Source of the DNA: Rapana venosa
Taxonomy: Eukaryota; Mollusca; Gastropoda; Neogastropoda; Muricidae
Assembly: GCA_028751875.1 (NCBI GenBank)
Contig: CM054159.1
Coordinates: forward strand, 12,492,173 to 12,556,172
Direction of reading: 5' to 3'
Length of the DNA stretch: 64,000 nucleotides
Both the position numbers and the translations under genes were made by a program. Numbering within the stretch: the stretch's first letter is position 1; each line of letters opens with the position of its first letter. This document shows positions 37,141 to 51,900 of this stretch, one piece after another. The notes under the pieces were generated by a model. That model saw only the letters and a program-made list of their open reading frames with translations, was not told the DNA's origin and did no database searches.

Positions 37141-40100
37141 TCACTCGGAACAACACTTAGAAGGTGAAAGATGCTGTTGAAAATTAGGGACAGATATTTG
37201 GGGGGAAAGTCTCAGGTAGGAAATAAGTGTGTTTTGAGGCTGGATTTGAAGGTATCAAGTGAAGGCTTTTGTCGAAGTGAAAGAGGGAGGTCATTCCAGG
37301 TGGATGGACCAGAAACAGAGAAGGAGCGACGGCCAACAGTGTTTGTTTGGATCTGGGTGTTCGAAAGCACAAAGTATCTGCGGCTGAACGAAGGGAACGG
37401 GATGGAGTGTACAGTGAAGACAGTTACAGAGATAAGGGGGTGCAGATTTGTGGAGACATTTGAAACAGAGGGTATTGATTTTATACTCCAGTCTTTGTGA
37501 GACAGGCAGCCAGTGAAGAGATCGCAGAAGAGGAGTGATGTGTTCAGATTTTTTCTTTCTTAGGACCAGTCGAGCTGCAGAGTTTTGTATGCGTTGAAGA
37601 GAGTGGATAGATGATGCTGGTAGGCCAGCCAAAAGAGAATTAGAGTAGTCTAAATGTGAAAGAATGAGAGATCTGACAAGCTTGGAAGTTGCATCAGTGG
37701 ACAGATACTTGTGAATCGCGTTTATGCGCATAATTGATAGTAGCAAGACTGGCAGGTCTGGGTGATGAATTTTTTCATAGAAAGTGTGTTGTCAAGAACT
37801 ACTCCTAAATACTTCACAGAGTTGGACAAAGGAACTGACGTATTGCCGAATTCTATTGAAGTTTTTGCGATAGAGGAAAGTTTATGTTGGGTCCCTATAA
37901 GCATGGCTTCGGTTTTATCAGCATTAAGTTGTAACTTGTTCTGAGTCATCCAGTTTTGAATGTCTTGAAGGCAGTAGGACATATTTGTCAGGAGGGAAGG
38001 CAAGTTTTCAACAGTATCACTGCACTGAAGCTGAGTATCATCGGCATAGAAATGATGATCAATATGGTGGTTGTTTATTATATGTGAGAGTGGAGCGGTC
38101 ATTTGTTATATTATTGTCATATTAGTTGGCCTGTTCCAGTAAAATAATGTGTATTAGTTGGCCTGTTCCAGTAAAAATAATGTGTATTAGTTGGCCTGTT
38201 TCAGTAAAATAATGTGTTATGGTTGGCCTGCTTCACTGAAATGATGTGCTATGGTTGGCCTGTTTCACTGAAGTAATGTGCTATGGTTGGCCTGTTTCAC
38301 TGAAATGTTGTGCCGTGGTTTGGGCCTGTTTTACTGAAATGATGTGTTATGGTTGGCCTGTTTCAGTGAAATACTGTGTTACAATTGACATTTTTCAGTG
38401 AAATAGTGTGTTACAGTTGACATTTTTCAGTGAAATACTGTGTTACAGTTGACATTTTTTCGTGAAATGGTGTGTTGCAGTTGACATTTTTCAGTGAAAT
38501 GGTGTGTTACAGTTGACATTTTTCAGTGAAATGGTGTGTTACAGTTGACATTTTTCAGTGAAATGGTGTGTTACGGTTGGCCTGTTTCAGTGAAGTGATG
38601 CGTCAGTCTTTCCCCTCCTACTACAAGTATTACACCAACATCTGCAAAAAGCATGAAGCACTCAACGGCCAATCCATGATGGTGAGTACAGCCCTTGTTC
38701 ACACACACACACACACCTGTTACGTCTGTTACCACTCTGTGATTTTTGTTTTTGTCATCCTCTTGTTGATCTGAAAGGGCGCAAGTGTGTCCAAATATGC
38801 CAGCATTCCAGATTTTAACAGGAGTTGCTTTTTTTGGTGTGGTTGGTCGTTTTTGGTTTTTGTTGTTGTTGTTGCAAGATTTCCAGCCGAGCTTTCGAGC
38901 CTGAGGGCCGTCCCCACATGTGATGGATGCTGTAGCCTAGTGGTTAAGACCGTTCAACTTCGAAAGTTGACTAAAGTCGTGAGACTTTTATTATGTCGTT
39001 GTGTCATCTTGGATTTATTCTGTATTTGGATGTTCATGCTGAAAGTGGGATTTCATGAATAAGGAATCATTATTTGATGTGTGTAATATATTGAGATGAA
39101 GTTGATAAATCGCATTGATCACTGGTAAAATAGTGTGGATTGGTAACAAAGCTATTGGGATAGGCTACCATGGCAAAGTTGAATTGAGGTAAGAGTTGGC
39201 TGCTAAAAGAGTTGAAGACTGGAAGGTTAGACTTGAATGCAGTAGCAAGACTAGGCCTAGCTTAGGCCCCTCTGGTAATTGCCCAGCTAAAGTAGGCAGT
39301 CTGACATGTAGGTATGACTTGTGTATGGTTAGTCATTTGTGTCAAAAGTGGTAATTTGTATGTGGTTTTGTGACACACTAGATTGTGCCTGCTCTCTCTC
39401 TCCCTCTTGTGCCTACTCTCTCTCTCTCTCCCCCCCCTTTCCCCTCCTCTCTCTCTCTTCCCCTCCCTTCTCCCCCTTTCTCTCTNNNNNNNNNNNNNNN
39501 NNNNNNNNNNNNNNNNNNNNNNNNNNNNNNNNNNNNNNNNNNNNNNNNNNNNNNNNNNNNNNNNNNNNNNNNNNNNNNNNNNNNNNNNNNNNNNNNNNNN
39601 NNNNNNNNNNNNNNNNNNNNNNNNNNNNNNNNNNNNNNNNNNNNNNNNNNNNNNNNNNNNNNNNNNNNNNNNNNNNNNNNNNNNNNNNNNNNNNNNNNNN
39701 NNNNNNNNNNNNNNNNNNNNNNNNNNNNNNNNNNNNNNNNNNNNNNNNNNNNNNNNNNNNNNNNNNNNNNNNNNNNNNNNNNNNNNNNNNNNNNNNNNNN
39801 NNNNNNNNNNNNNNNNNNNNNNNNNNNNNNNNNNNNNNNNNNNNNNNNNNNNNNNNNNNNNNNNNNNNNNNNNNNNNNNNNNNNNNNNNNNNNNNNNNNN
39901 NNNNNNNNNNNNNNNNNNNNNNNNNNNNNNNNNNNNNNNNNNNNNNNNNNNNNNNNNNNNNNNNNNNNNNNNNNNNNNNNNNNNNGAAACAAACTTCCTG
40001 GTTTGTTTCGGGGAACGCCCAGGTAAGAACAGTTTTCGGAATAGGGTACATTGGTAAGTTTTTCCCTCAGTTTTCCTGTCTGGGAGTTTAGATCAAATCT

Positions 40101-42495
40101 GGACTCACACAGCTTTCCAGTTTTTCAGAAAAAAGAGGTGTCCCTTTTTCGTCTTTACCATCAAAGGATGGTGCCTTTTCGGCGAAAATGTCGTATTCTT
40201 TATCCTCACCTCTGTAGATTACTGCATCGTTCTTTCTCCAGCTCCTCTGCCTCTCATCAGAAACACTGTCTGTAAAGTTTCTGAATTGCTGCCTGCCTTC
40301 TTTCTTTTCCCTTCATTTCTCCACAAGGGGTTCTATGTCGGAAGCCAGCGCTCATTTTTCTCTTCCTGGAGTGTGGTGCACTTTTTTCAATTTTTCATTC
40401 TTCTAGAAAGATTTTGATTGTTTGTAAAATATCTTAGAGAGATGTTCCCTTTCAGCAAAATGAAATGGCAGCTTGTGGTTCTTCTTCATTAGACAGATCC
40501 AATCCCTATTCCTGGGTCTTAGAGTAATCGCGCAATAGGACCTTCCCCCCCCCCCCCCCCCCACAGAACACTTATCACAATACAAGTATTTCAACAGACT
40601 ACTTAAACCAAAACAAAAACAGGTGGTGATAAAAGTAAAACGGTTTTAAACACAAATCAAAAGAACCAAGAAATGCTAGTGCTGAACTATATTATAGCTT
40701 ATGCTCAGATTCCTGATTGTGATGGGGTTGCTGGTCACAGTGAGAGGTGATATGATAACACGTACTGGTCAGTAAGGTGGCTAGGCTCGAATCGGCAGTA
40801 GGCTGCCCGCGGTTTCTCATGTGCCTGTAGTGGAGGTTGACAGGGAAATGAGCAAGAATTTATGACTTTTTGGCAATGTCCACATATCATATTTTTTTAA
40901 AGCACAATAAGGTACAAGCTGTAGATACTTTTAATGTATGAACATACTGATGATAAGTTATTTTCATGTGCCACATATGTTAAGTGTAGTTGCTTGAAGT
41001 TGATGTGTTTGATAACGTCAGTATAATTGTAATTTTAAACTGTGCAGGGATATTATAACCATCTACATGAGGCCACCACCTGGAAGTGTGTGTTCTCCAG
41101 ACAAAGATGATATCACAAGGTATAAAATGCTTGGCCTTGTAGATCTATGAAAGTAGATTTTACAATAAACATTGATTGTCATAATCATTGTGTGTGAAGG
41201 AATGCCAATTGTGCTTTTTTTTTTTTTTAACCAACCACGTAATTTGTGCAGTGACTCAGACTGTATTTGTTTGAGCCCTATTCAGACAGTATGTGTATAT
41301 TAACAAAATTATTGTTTTTTTAGCTCTTGGCTGCCTCATAGAATGAGCACTCAGAATTGAATGAGTTTTTGTTTATTTAAATACCACTTTTAAGTTATTG
41401 ACCAAGTGGAAAGGCTGGGTTCTCAAAGCAAAGGTCAGTATCATCAACTTTACTGACATGAATTTGAGAGTGTTCTCAAATGAACCAGTGCTACAGTTGA
41501 GTTTCAAGCCAGGTTGATGTTGGAAGTTGTAGTGCAGCCTGGTTCTCTATTCGTATTTATTATCTCCTCAGAGGAAGTGCAACCGGGTTCTGTATTTGTA
41601 TTTTCTTGCTTCAATATCATCCTCAGCGATAGTGTTATCATTTATAAGAAATATTGTCTCTGATTCAGTTTAATTTTGTGCGTTGGGTTACTGTGACCTT
41701 TAATTCTATTTGTTGGGATTTTTAAAATAATTTTTTTGGTTGATGGAGGTTTGTTTTGGGGGTGTTTTTTTGGGGTTGTTTTTTTTTTTTGGGGGGGGGG
41801 GCGGGGCCACTTCCATAAATGGTAAATCTATATTGATCAATATACTGAGATACAGGGGAGGGGTGGAGAAACAGAAACAGCTAGCCAACCTCTTTATGGA
41901 AATTGTCTTGCTAAGTCTGGCTCGGTATCAAAACTGTATCATTGTCAGTAAGAGCTTTTATCACATGTTCTATACGTGCTGGATCAGAATAGCTGGCGCT
42001 CCTTCTAATTTCACCAAAAGGGACACTGCAGCTGTACAGGGTCTCTTATGTATTAGCCTTAAACGTAATGTTACAAGGAGACCATAAAATCATTTCACAT
42101 TCTTAGATGATTTTTCTGTTGTTAAAAGCAAAACAAAAAACAAAAACAAAGCACCAAAAGAAAAAAAGGTCTGTTGTGAGTGAAACAACTCACAAAAAGC
42201 ATAAATTTGCATTAAAAATGATTAATAGTAGATAGGTGTATTTACAAATGATAATTAGATGGAATTATTTCCTTATGTTAAATCTAAATTGAAATATATT
42301 TTCAGCACAATATCTGTCTTAAAATTTTTAAAAAAGTAAAACAAGAGAAGGAAAACTAATAAAATAGTTTTGTGAGGATTCTTGTTTGTTAACAGTTGCA
42401 GGTGTTTAGAATCGAGGATTATCGATGAATAAATAAGTTTCAGTTGGTTTTTAAGTAGAAACAGAAAGTAATCTTCATTTATGTTGACAGCTAAA

Positions 42496-42539
<44 letters not shown>

Positions 42540-42711
42540 TCCCTCTCCCCCCCCTCCCCTCCCCCCTCTCTCTCTCCCCCTCCTCTCTCTCTCCTCTCCC
42601 TCTCCTCTCTCCTCCCCTCTCCCTCTCTCCCCTCTCTCTCTCTCTCTCCCTCTCTCTCCCCTCTCTCCCTCTCATCCTCCTCTCTCTCCCTCCTCTCTCC
42701 CTCTCTCTCCC

Positions 42712-42763
<52 letters not shown>

Positions 42764-44506
42764 CTCTCTCTTGCTTTGCCTTACTGGGTGGGGTGCATAG
42801 TGCCTGGTCTTCTTCTCCTGTGCTTGTAACTTTGCAGGTCTGCCCGTTGGCCGCAGCCAACACATTCTGACTTCAGATCAGCTCATTTTAATGTAGAGGT
42901 TGCATACTGGGTATGTTTGTGTTTCCATAACCCACTAAATGCTGACATGAAGTACAGGATCTTTAACATGCATATTTGGTCTTCTGCATATTCATATGTA
43001 CACAAAGGGCAGGTCTGCACTTGAAGTTGACCCAGGAGATCATAAAAATCGCACCCTGGCTAGTAAATAAAATTCATACAAGAACTTAAGCAATGCCTGA
43101 ACAAAAGTTGCACAGAAGTGTCACATTGGTATGAAACGAACATAACGTACATCGTGGAAAGAAACTGTCTCCTGATTCTGCTGCATGCCTGAAAATTTCA
43201 ACCTGGTATCCAGTGATATCTCACACAGTTAATATTTCTTTGACGGGGGAGTATCAGTTGCTGTTTGGCCCAAGCCAAAAGCTGTGTCAGTTTCTTGATG
43301 TCAGCTAATTGCCAAGGCCTACATTAAAATGTTGTTATGTTTAAAATGTTGTGTTGAGATTGCCTTCAGCCATGACAAGCTCTTAACATACAACCTGCAC
43401 TCTCCTTTATAGGAGAAAAAATCCTCTGAAGTCGGAGTATGGCTGCCTATGTGGCGAGGTACTTGAAAAGAGTCATACACGCAAACTTCTCACCCGGTGT
43501 ACTTCCTATCTCACAGTGATTCCCCAGGTGGGATGAGTGAGTCAGAGTGCATGTTCTGGGTGACCCCCAGGGTGTAAAGCTGGGGAACGCACAACAACAT
43601 CAGTTGCTGTTTCCAAGTTGAAGCACCTCCTAGACAGGAAGCGTCAATCAGTTCAATCATGACTTTTTGCATCAAGGCACAGAACTCACTCGATTAGCTC
43701 CACACTTCACACAAAGCTAGTTGTTCCCTTGGTTTGCTTCTTCCAGGATGTTTTGAAGACTTTCGTTTTCTGTGTGGTTCAAGCAACTTTGGCTTTGTGT
43801 GTGTGCGAGTGAAAGATGTTGCAAAATTGTGGTTTGTCTTGTTGTAAGAAACCATGCATGTGCTGTGCTTGGATAGTGTCAATACTTCTGATAGAAATGA
43901 GCTACATTCATATGATGAAATTGATTCAGAAGTGGTTGAAATTGATGTTGCAGTACCTTCAGCTAGTGCCCAGTTCAAAAGAATCATTGATTTGGGGATG
44001 GACAGTATATTGACAATGAATACTTTTGATAACTAACTAATAATTAATAACCGACAAAAGTTGCACCAAAAAAAGGTAGATGATTTACTTAGATTTGTTT
44101 TCCACAACTTCCAAAGTGATGTTAAATTTCATTTGAATTTGTTAGTAGCGAAAATGCCATTTCAAAACAAATACAAGTGCCTACTCACCCAAATGTTCTC
44201 GAGACAAGCTCAGGCCAGCAGAAGGCAATCCCAGTCATAGGAGCGTGTGGTGCAGGAGGAAGGAAGGTTTCATTTTTTTGTATACATCTTTATTAAGATA
44301 AAGGAGGTAGGGGAGAGTTAGTCACAATTTACTTTACTAGATAGGATTGTGAGTCCAGGAAGAAATCATTCATGTATCTTGATAGGATATTGTGGTTAAA
44401 GGACAAATTATTTGTGTGTGCGCACACGCACACAGATAGAGAGATAGATAGAGAGATATAATTATAGATATAGATTATATATATATATAGAGAGAGAGAG
44501 CGAGAG

Positions 44507-44542
<36 letters not shown>

Positions 44543-47500
44543 CAATTTAATAAGTTAGCCATAAATATAAAATATATCTTAGTATAATCATATATAATAA
44601 CGTGAGTGCAGCTTTGTGACCAACATAAATTGATACACCCTTGATGTTACATCAATCAACATGTGTTTGTGGTTTTTTAAACAGACATGATGCATATTCT
44701 TTTTCCAGCTACATGCACTGCTGACAGGACCTTTTGATACACCATATGAGGGTGGATTTTTTTATTTCCTCATCAAATGTCCTCCTGACTACCCTATCCG
44801 GCCACCACGGGTCAGACTGATGACGACGGGCAACGGCATGGTGCGGTTCAACCCCAACCTCTACAAATGCGGCAAAGTCTGCCTCAGTATACTCGGGTAG
44901 GCTTGTGTATTGATCAACGGGTCTTTTCGCTTGTTTGGCCTTTTTGGGGTTTTGTTGTATTGTATCAACGGGTCTTTTTCGCTTGTTTGCCGATGTGGGT
45001 TTGTAAAGTATGACGTTGGATGCTGACAACAGTGGTGGTGGTTATCTATGGTATGACCTGGGGAAGTAACGGGGTGTGTGGTGGGTTTGGTTGGAGAATG
45101 AACATACAACCCCTGCATGTAGTGTGTTTTGAAAATGAAAATGAATATTTTAACTGCACATGATGGTTTTGTGGTTTTTTTATATTTTATTTCTTTTATA
45201 TCGAGGATAATGGAACAAGCACTTAAGTGCTTTTTTAACATCCAGTCCCCGTGTGTGTGCGGTTTTGTAAATTCTTTGATCTGTTCCCACTGGCACACAA
45301 TGTCCTACTGTTACGAAAAGCGGAACAGGGTTTAACATGTGCGCAAGATGTTCTGCGTGCGTTCACACATGGGGCCTCGGTTTATAGTCTCATCCGAAGT
45401 TGTGTGCATGTGTGAGAGAGAGAAGGAAAGGGGGGGATGTCTTTGCATTTTATTGTCAATGATAATGATGTACTAAGTCAATTTTGTACTCTGTCAGTTT
45501 TGTTCATGGGAAGAAAGACGGACACAAGCAATGAAAATAAGTATGTGTATGCACTATGCTTTGTGGATGCACATCCACAGGGGCAGCATAGCCTAGAGGG
45601 TAAGAGTATTACACTTGTGATCTGGCGGTAGGCAGGGGCATGGATTCGAGCCTCCGCTGACTTGTTTCATCCCGGGCGATTCATCCCCTGGAGTTTTACG
45701 TACTCTTCACCTTTTTTTGCAACAAGTTCTTTGCACGAGACTGTAAATTCAGGTCCCATTCGCAAATGTACCGGGAACATCTTGTGACCATGACTGTTTA
45801 AAACCCATGCACTCTTTTCATAGAAGAGTAGGCCAGCCGTGGGTTGTGGTATGCGTGATATTCTTCTTACAAAATGCTCAGACAGCATCTACTGTTGTCT
45901 GTCTTATGAGCGAAAATGTGCTGCACTGCCGTTAAGCATCTGACAAGTCAGGCCCAATGCATCGGACTTTGGCGTGGGAGAGAATTGTTGTTGTTTTTTA
46001 ATCTGTCCGGAAAATAAGGCAGAAGAATGGACCAAGAAGGCAGAAAGTAGACAAAAGGAGGTGACAGGAAGAAAAGGAGGCAAGCACAACCTTCAGAAGT
46101 GCACACTATTCAGTGACCTGAGGAAGATTGTGTGGCCGATGGAGATAACCCTAGCAAACTAAGCTGTACGGTCCATGAGAGGAGCTAGAAAGGACTTGCC
46201 ACTATTTCTCCCAAACACATCTGACGGTGTAAAGAGCGAACAAGAGAAGAGAAGAAGAGGAAGAAAAAGGAACAAGGCAGAAATAAAAGAGGGATAGAAA
46301 AGAGGGAATTCCTAAAGCAAAACTTCCAGGAGGTGGGGGGGTACTGTTTATACTGACAGGCCCCTGACATCCCCACAGGGGAGTGTGGATGGAATGAACG
46401 TAGCATACACCTTCTGCAGTCTGGAGAGAAGAGAAGGGCTCCGCTAACTAGATCCATCTTGCCCACAACTGAACTACTGACTCCTCAAGGAGTTAAGGAA
46501 GCTATCAATCAAGTTGCGAGTTCTGTTTCATAAGGTGAAACAATCTGCCCGGAAGAAAGAAGGGGATGGAAAAAGATTGTGTGCATTATATATATATGAA
46601 TAATTTATTATAATATCGATACTCACTGTGCTATATTTCGTGCTTGCGTATATATGCCTAACTCTCTCTCTGTCTCTGTCTCTGTCTCTGTCTCTCAGCA
46701 CCTGGTCAGGTCCAGCTTGGAGTCCAGCACAGTCCTTGTCGTCTGTTCTGATCTCCATACAGTCGCTGATGAACGAGAAACCGTACCACAATGAGCCTGG
46801 GTTTGAACAGGTAGTGCAGTTCTGGTGGTTTTTGCTTTCTTCTGTTCTGCATACGGTCATTGGATTTTGAGAATTTTTGTTGCTTTTTTTTGTTTGTTTG
46901 TTTGATGTATTCATATAGAATTAGCAATCAGGCATAGAAATATGTATGTACTCATGCATACATGCAAGAATGTATGTGCATTCATGCACACACACTCACA
47001 CACGTGCATGCACACACATTCTTAAATATTTGAGTCTTGACCCCATTACGGCCGCAGCCGACAGTAACAGCGGCTGCCGCTAGATTCCAATACGACCGCA
47101 GCCGACAGTTGGTGCTGCCCACGTGGGCAGTACTTTTCCATCACACACAGACCTCGTGGTTTTCACACTATATGTCTGAAAATTGGTGGGGTGGTGCAGG
47201 GAGTGCTAGAGAGGGTGCCAGTGATAAATTTAGACCACTAACATGCATGTAGTGGGGAGGGAAGGAAGAAATAACAGCCAGCGACCAGAACGCTTTTCAA
47301 TCATAGCAGCGTGTCAGAAAAAAATGGCATTTTCTTTGGTAGCAGACAGTTTATCTGATTAGCGAGGTGATGAATTGATTGTTATTGTCTTGGAAGTAGA
47401 AACATTTGAACGAAAAACGTTAAGGAGTCCCATATTAAACGCTTATAGGAAGAGGAGGAAAGGAAAGCTGCCGTTAGGGAGAAAATTTGGAACCAGAAAA

Positions 47501-48867
47501 TAACGTGTAGGGGCACATTCCTGACCTTGCTACACACACTAACTGTGGAGAAATTTGATCTCCCGGCTGGTCCGCGGCATAGACACCTGAAAACGTGATG
47601 CCTTTTGACCCTGTTTTTTCTCATTATTAACCACACTTTTGCTTTGAAACTGCAATGGCAGAAAACAAACAGATATGCCGATAAAAAAAAATAGCAAGAA
47701 GGTAAACAAAATAGGCCCCCGATCTGCCAAGGTTCGACAAGTGACAGCTATGGGTACACCCACACATCCATAATTTTGTGCTTTTGTGATGTGATGTGAC
47801 CCTGTGCCATCAGTACGACTACTTTAGAGACTACCAGGATTAAAATTTTGTAGGATTACAGAAGTTCTGTGTTGTTTCGAATCGTCACACTGTGCTGTGA
47901 CACTGGTGACAGTAAGACGGTCATGTACAATAATACACTTCTGTACACTTAAAAAACATGTGGTAGCACACCAGATATGAACTGCAGAATAAAGGTCATA
48001 GTTGATTGAATATGACTTGTTTTCAAAAGAAAAAAAAGAGTTAAACAAAACTTGTCTCCTCAAGACATACCATAATACAACAGGTGCTATGGAGACACTG
48101 TGTGACACATCTTTGAAGTACTATTGCACATAACCATTGGTAAACACATCAGCTGGGTATCAGTTCCTTATTCGACACTAACATGCATGAACTATTGTCA
48201 AATCCATGCAGGATTTGCTGTTTTATCGTATATACCATACTTTTACCTGTGACTGGTGACAAATAAGGTGACATTGACAAGACAGCTGGTGACCAGACAC
48301 ATAAACTTGCATCTAAATCAGTAAATGCAAGTACAAAGACATATCTAGCTTGTGACAAAATTTCAGCTTGATACTTGTCATGCACACCCACAATTGTCTT
48401 AGGAGTAAAGTAAGTCAGTTGGGGTAGAAAACCTTCAAAAACTAAAAAAACTACAGGCAGTTTAGCTCTGTAAAATCCAACAACAAGAGGTTAATCCGGC
48501 TAAATGGTAATTTTTGTGTGTATCCATGTTGAAATTTTGAGAAAGACTTACACAGATCTGCACTTCCACACATCCAAGCATGTGGGGTGAACATGTTTCA
48601 CACGGACAAAGGGAAGCAAGCATACACACACCCCCCATGCTCACACGCGCACGCACACACACACACACAACCGCGCGCGCATGCCCCACACACACTAATT
48701 AACTCAAGTGTCTTGAGTGAACAGACGTAAAATCGAAGTAAAAACTACACACTTTACACACGCATGCGCCACACCATGCCAAAACAATAACCTTTGGTTG
48801 ATACATCGAAATTGAAAAGTGGATTTTTAACAAAGTTTTAAAACTCAAGTATCCAGTCTGAATTTTT

Positions 48868-48942
<75 letters not shown>

Positions 48943-51900
48943 GGGGTTTTTTTTTTTTTTGCAACTGATGAAATTCTACTTTTTTTTTTTTTTCATGGGG
49001 GTAACGTTGGTTTTGTTTGTTTTAAAAAAAACCCCGGTGACCCCGGCCTAAAACGAAATTATACGACACAAACATACGGGTTCTGTCTGTATATGCGGAA
49101 AAAAAGTGCCACTGTCCAAAAAGAATTACGGAGTTAAACTGCAAAGAAATTGGGCTTCCCCCAAGCTTATCGTTCTGGATGTAGCACAGAGTTTAAGACG
49201 ACCTGCAGAAATTGAACATTTTTCGTTGTGTGGAATACTAGTTGAAACTCTTCATCCATGAAAAGCTTTGGAGAAGAACATGTGCTCCCTCAAGGGGAAA
49301 CAAAACTCTAAGCTGGGTAACCCCGCCTGATGGTGAGGGGACTTAAAAAAAAAGAAAAAAAAAGAAAAAAAAGTACAAAAAAAAAAGCCCCTCATTAGCA
49401 AACAATTCTCCACAGTGACTTACATCTTAAAAATTTATTGCCAAAAGGATGAGGAGCCCAAGTAAATATTCCATGACCTCCCCATGTTAAGGGGGGGAAT
49501 CCCAAATTTACAAAAACAGAAAAAAAAAACCCCCCACTTTTTTTTTTTTTTAACGCTTTTTTTGATTTGATTGTGTATCGCTCTTGGTTTTGCCGGGGAT
49601 ACAAACTTTGTCTCTGACTTTTTTTTTTCCCAAATTTTTGAAACATTATCATGGTTTTTTGTTACGGAAAAGGAAGGGGCGGGAGGTTAAAAAGTTTCCC
49701 TGCCAACAAGAAACCGTGGGGTTCTGGTTCGATTCCCACCCTTGCCCTTTCTTCCCATTTGGGAAAAAAAATTTGACTAAAAGTCAAAGCCCTTCGAGGG
49801 AACATAATTGGGGCCCCGTGTCGAACGCAGCGAACATCTTGGCACCTTTAAAATCCTGTTCCGCTTTTTGAAAGAGTAGGCCATTGGTCCGTGGGAACAG
49901 ATACAAAATTTTACAAAACCGCATACACAGGGGGAGGGAAAGAAAAAAAGCACATATGCTTTTTTCTATTATCCTTTTTAAAAAAAAAAAGAAACTGAGC
50001 GCTTTGATTTTTGCTTTAAAGTTTCCCCAGCGTATAAAATTTTCCATAATTATTATTTTATATAGAGGCAAAGGGGGGGATGAAAAGTAAAGGGGCATTG
50101 ATTAGCAGCACCTGTGGTTTATCTTATTTTTTTTTCATTTGCGTGGGCGAAAGGGAGCAAGTCTATGTCTCTTGATCTTTTTTTTTGTTTTTAAAAGTAT
50201 ACTTAAATATTTTTGAAAAATTCAAACATTTATTTTGTTTTCCCAATTGAAATAGCCAAAAAGTTAGACAAAAACTGTTTTTTCCTGTCATGTGATTTGA
50301 CTTGTTACATAATTTAATTTGTTTGACGCTATGTCGAGGGCACGAAAATACGGTAACCATACTGAATTTAAAATTTTGTTGGGTGTTGTTTTATTGTAGG
50401 TTATGATTAACCTGTTTCAGTGAAGTCATGAGATATTATTGGCCTGTGACAGGAAATGGTGTGTTATCATGGCCTGTTTCAGTAAAATAATGTGATTATT
50501 TGGGCCTGTTCCATTTAAAATAAGTGTATTAGTAAATAATAATAATAAAAATAAGGAAATTTATATAGCGCTGAATCTTGTAAAAAAAAAAAAAAAAATC
50601 GAAGCGCTTGCACTCAATCATTTACAGGCATGCAACTCTCCTTAAACATAATGAACAACAGATTTCAAAACCATGCAAGTGCAACGCAATCACGCCACAC
50701 ACACGCGCGCACACACACCCCACCACACACACACACACAACCACACCCCCCTCGGAAAAAACCACTTAAAGGTGAAAGATGCGTTGAAAATAGGGACAGA
50801 TATTTGGGGGAAAGTCTCAGGTAGAAATAAGTGGTGTTTGAGGCGGATTTGAAGGTATCAAGTGAAGGCTTTTGTCGAAGTGAAAGAGGATCTTTCCCAG
50901 TGGATGGACCAGAAACAGAGAAGGAGCGACGGCCAACAGTGGTTTGTTTGAATCGGGGTGTTCGAAAGCACAAAGTACCCTGCGGCTGAACGAAGGAAAC
51001 GGGATGGAGTGTACAATGAAGACAGTTACAAGATAAGGGGGTGCAGATTTGTGGAGACATTTAAACAGAGGGTATTGATTTTTATACCCCAGTCTTTGTG
51101 AGAAGCAGCCAGTGAAGAAAATCGCAAAGGGGAGTGAGTGTTCAATTTTTTTTCTTAGGACCATCGACTGCAGAGTTTTGTATGCGTTGAAGAGAGTGGA
51201 TAGATGATGCTGTGGGCCCAGCCAGAAGAGAATTACAGTATCTAAACGTGAAAGAATAAGAGATGTGACAAGCTTGGAAGTTTGCATCAGTGGACAGATA
51301 TTTGCGAATCGCGCTTATGCGCCATAATTGATAGTAGCAAGACTGGCAGGTCTGGGTGATGAATTTTTCATAGAGATGTGTTGTCAAGAACTAACTCCTA
51401 AATACTTCACAGAGTTGGCCCAAAGGAACTGACGTATTGCCGAATTCTATTGAAGTTTTTGCGATAGAGGAAAGTTATGTTGGGCCCCCTATAACCCATG
51501 GCTTCGGTTTTATCAGCATTAAGTTGTAACTTGTTCTGATCATCCAGTTTTGAATGTCTTAAAGGCAGTAGGACAATTTGTCAGGAGGGAAGGCAAGTTT
51601 TCAACAGTATCACTGCCTGAAGCTGAGTATCATCGGCATAGAAATGATGATCAATATGGTGGTTGTTTATTATATGTGAGAGTGGAGCGGTCATTTGTTA
51701 TATTATTGTCATATTAGTTGGCCTGTTCCAGTAAAATAATGTGTATTAGTTGGCCTGTTCCAGTAAAAATAATGTGTATTAGTTGGCCTGTTTCAGTAAA
51801 ATAATGTGTTATGGTTGGCCTGCTTCACTGAAATGATGTGCTATGGTGGGCCTGTTTCACTGAAGTAATGTGCTATGGTTGGCCTGTTTTCACTGAAATG

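Larger units (their letters stand above)
35474..38590 (+). other. UBE2Z intron 5
   Basis: 3.12 kb, containing a SINE (36048-36455), an acceptor-like minisatellite (36795-36944 and 38120-38590) and an antisense LINE fragment inserted within that minisatellite (36945-38119). Confidence 0.85.

Noticed and set aside
38120..38590. CRISPR-like regular repeats
   Set aside because: Units are contiguous and degenerate with no unique spacers, in a eukaryotic intron.
39339..40091. Long open frames spanning the N gap
   Set aside because: Most of their length is untranslated N; the ends are CT-microsatellite Ser/Leu sequence.
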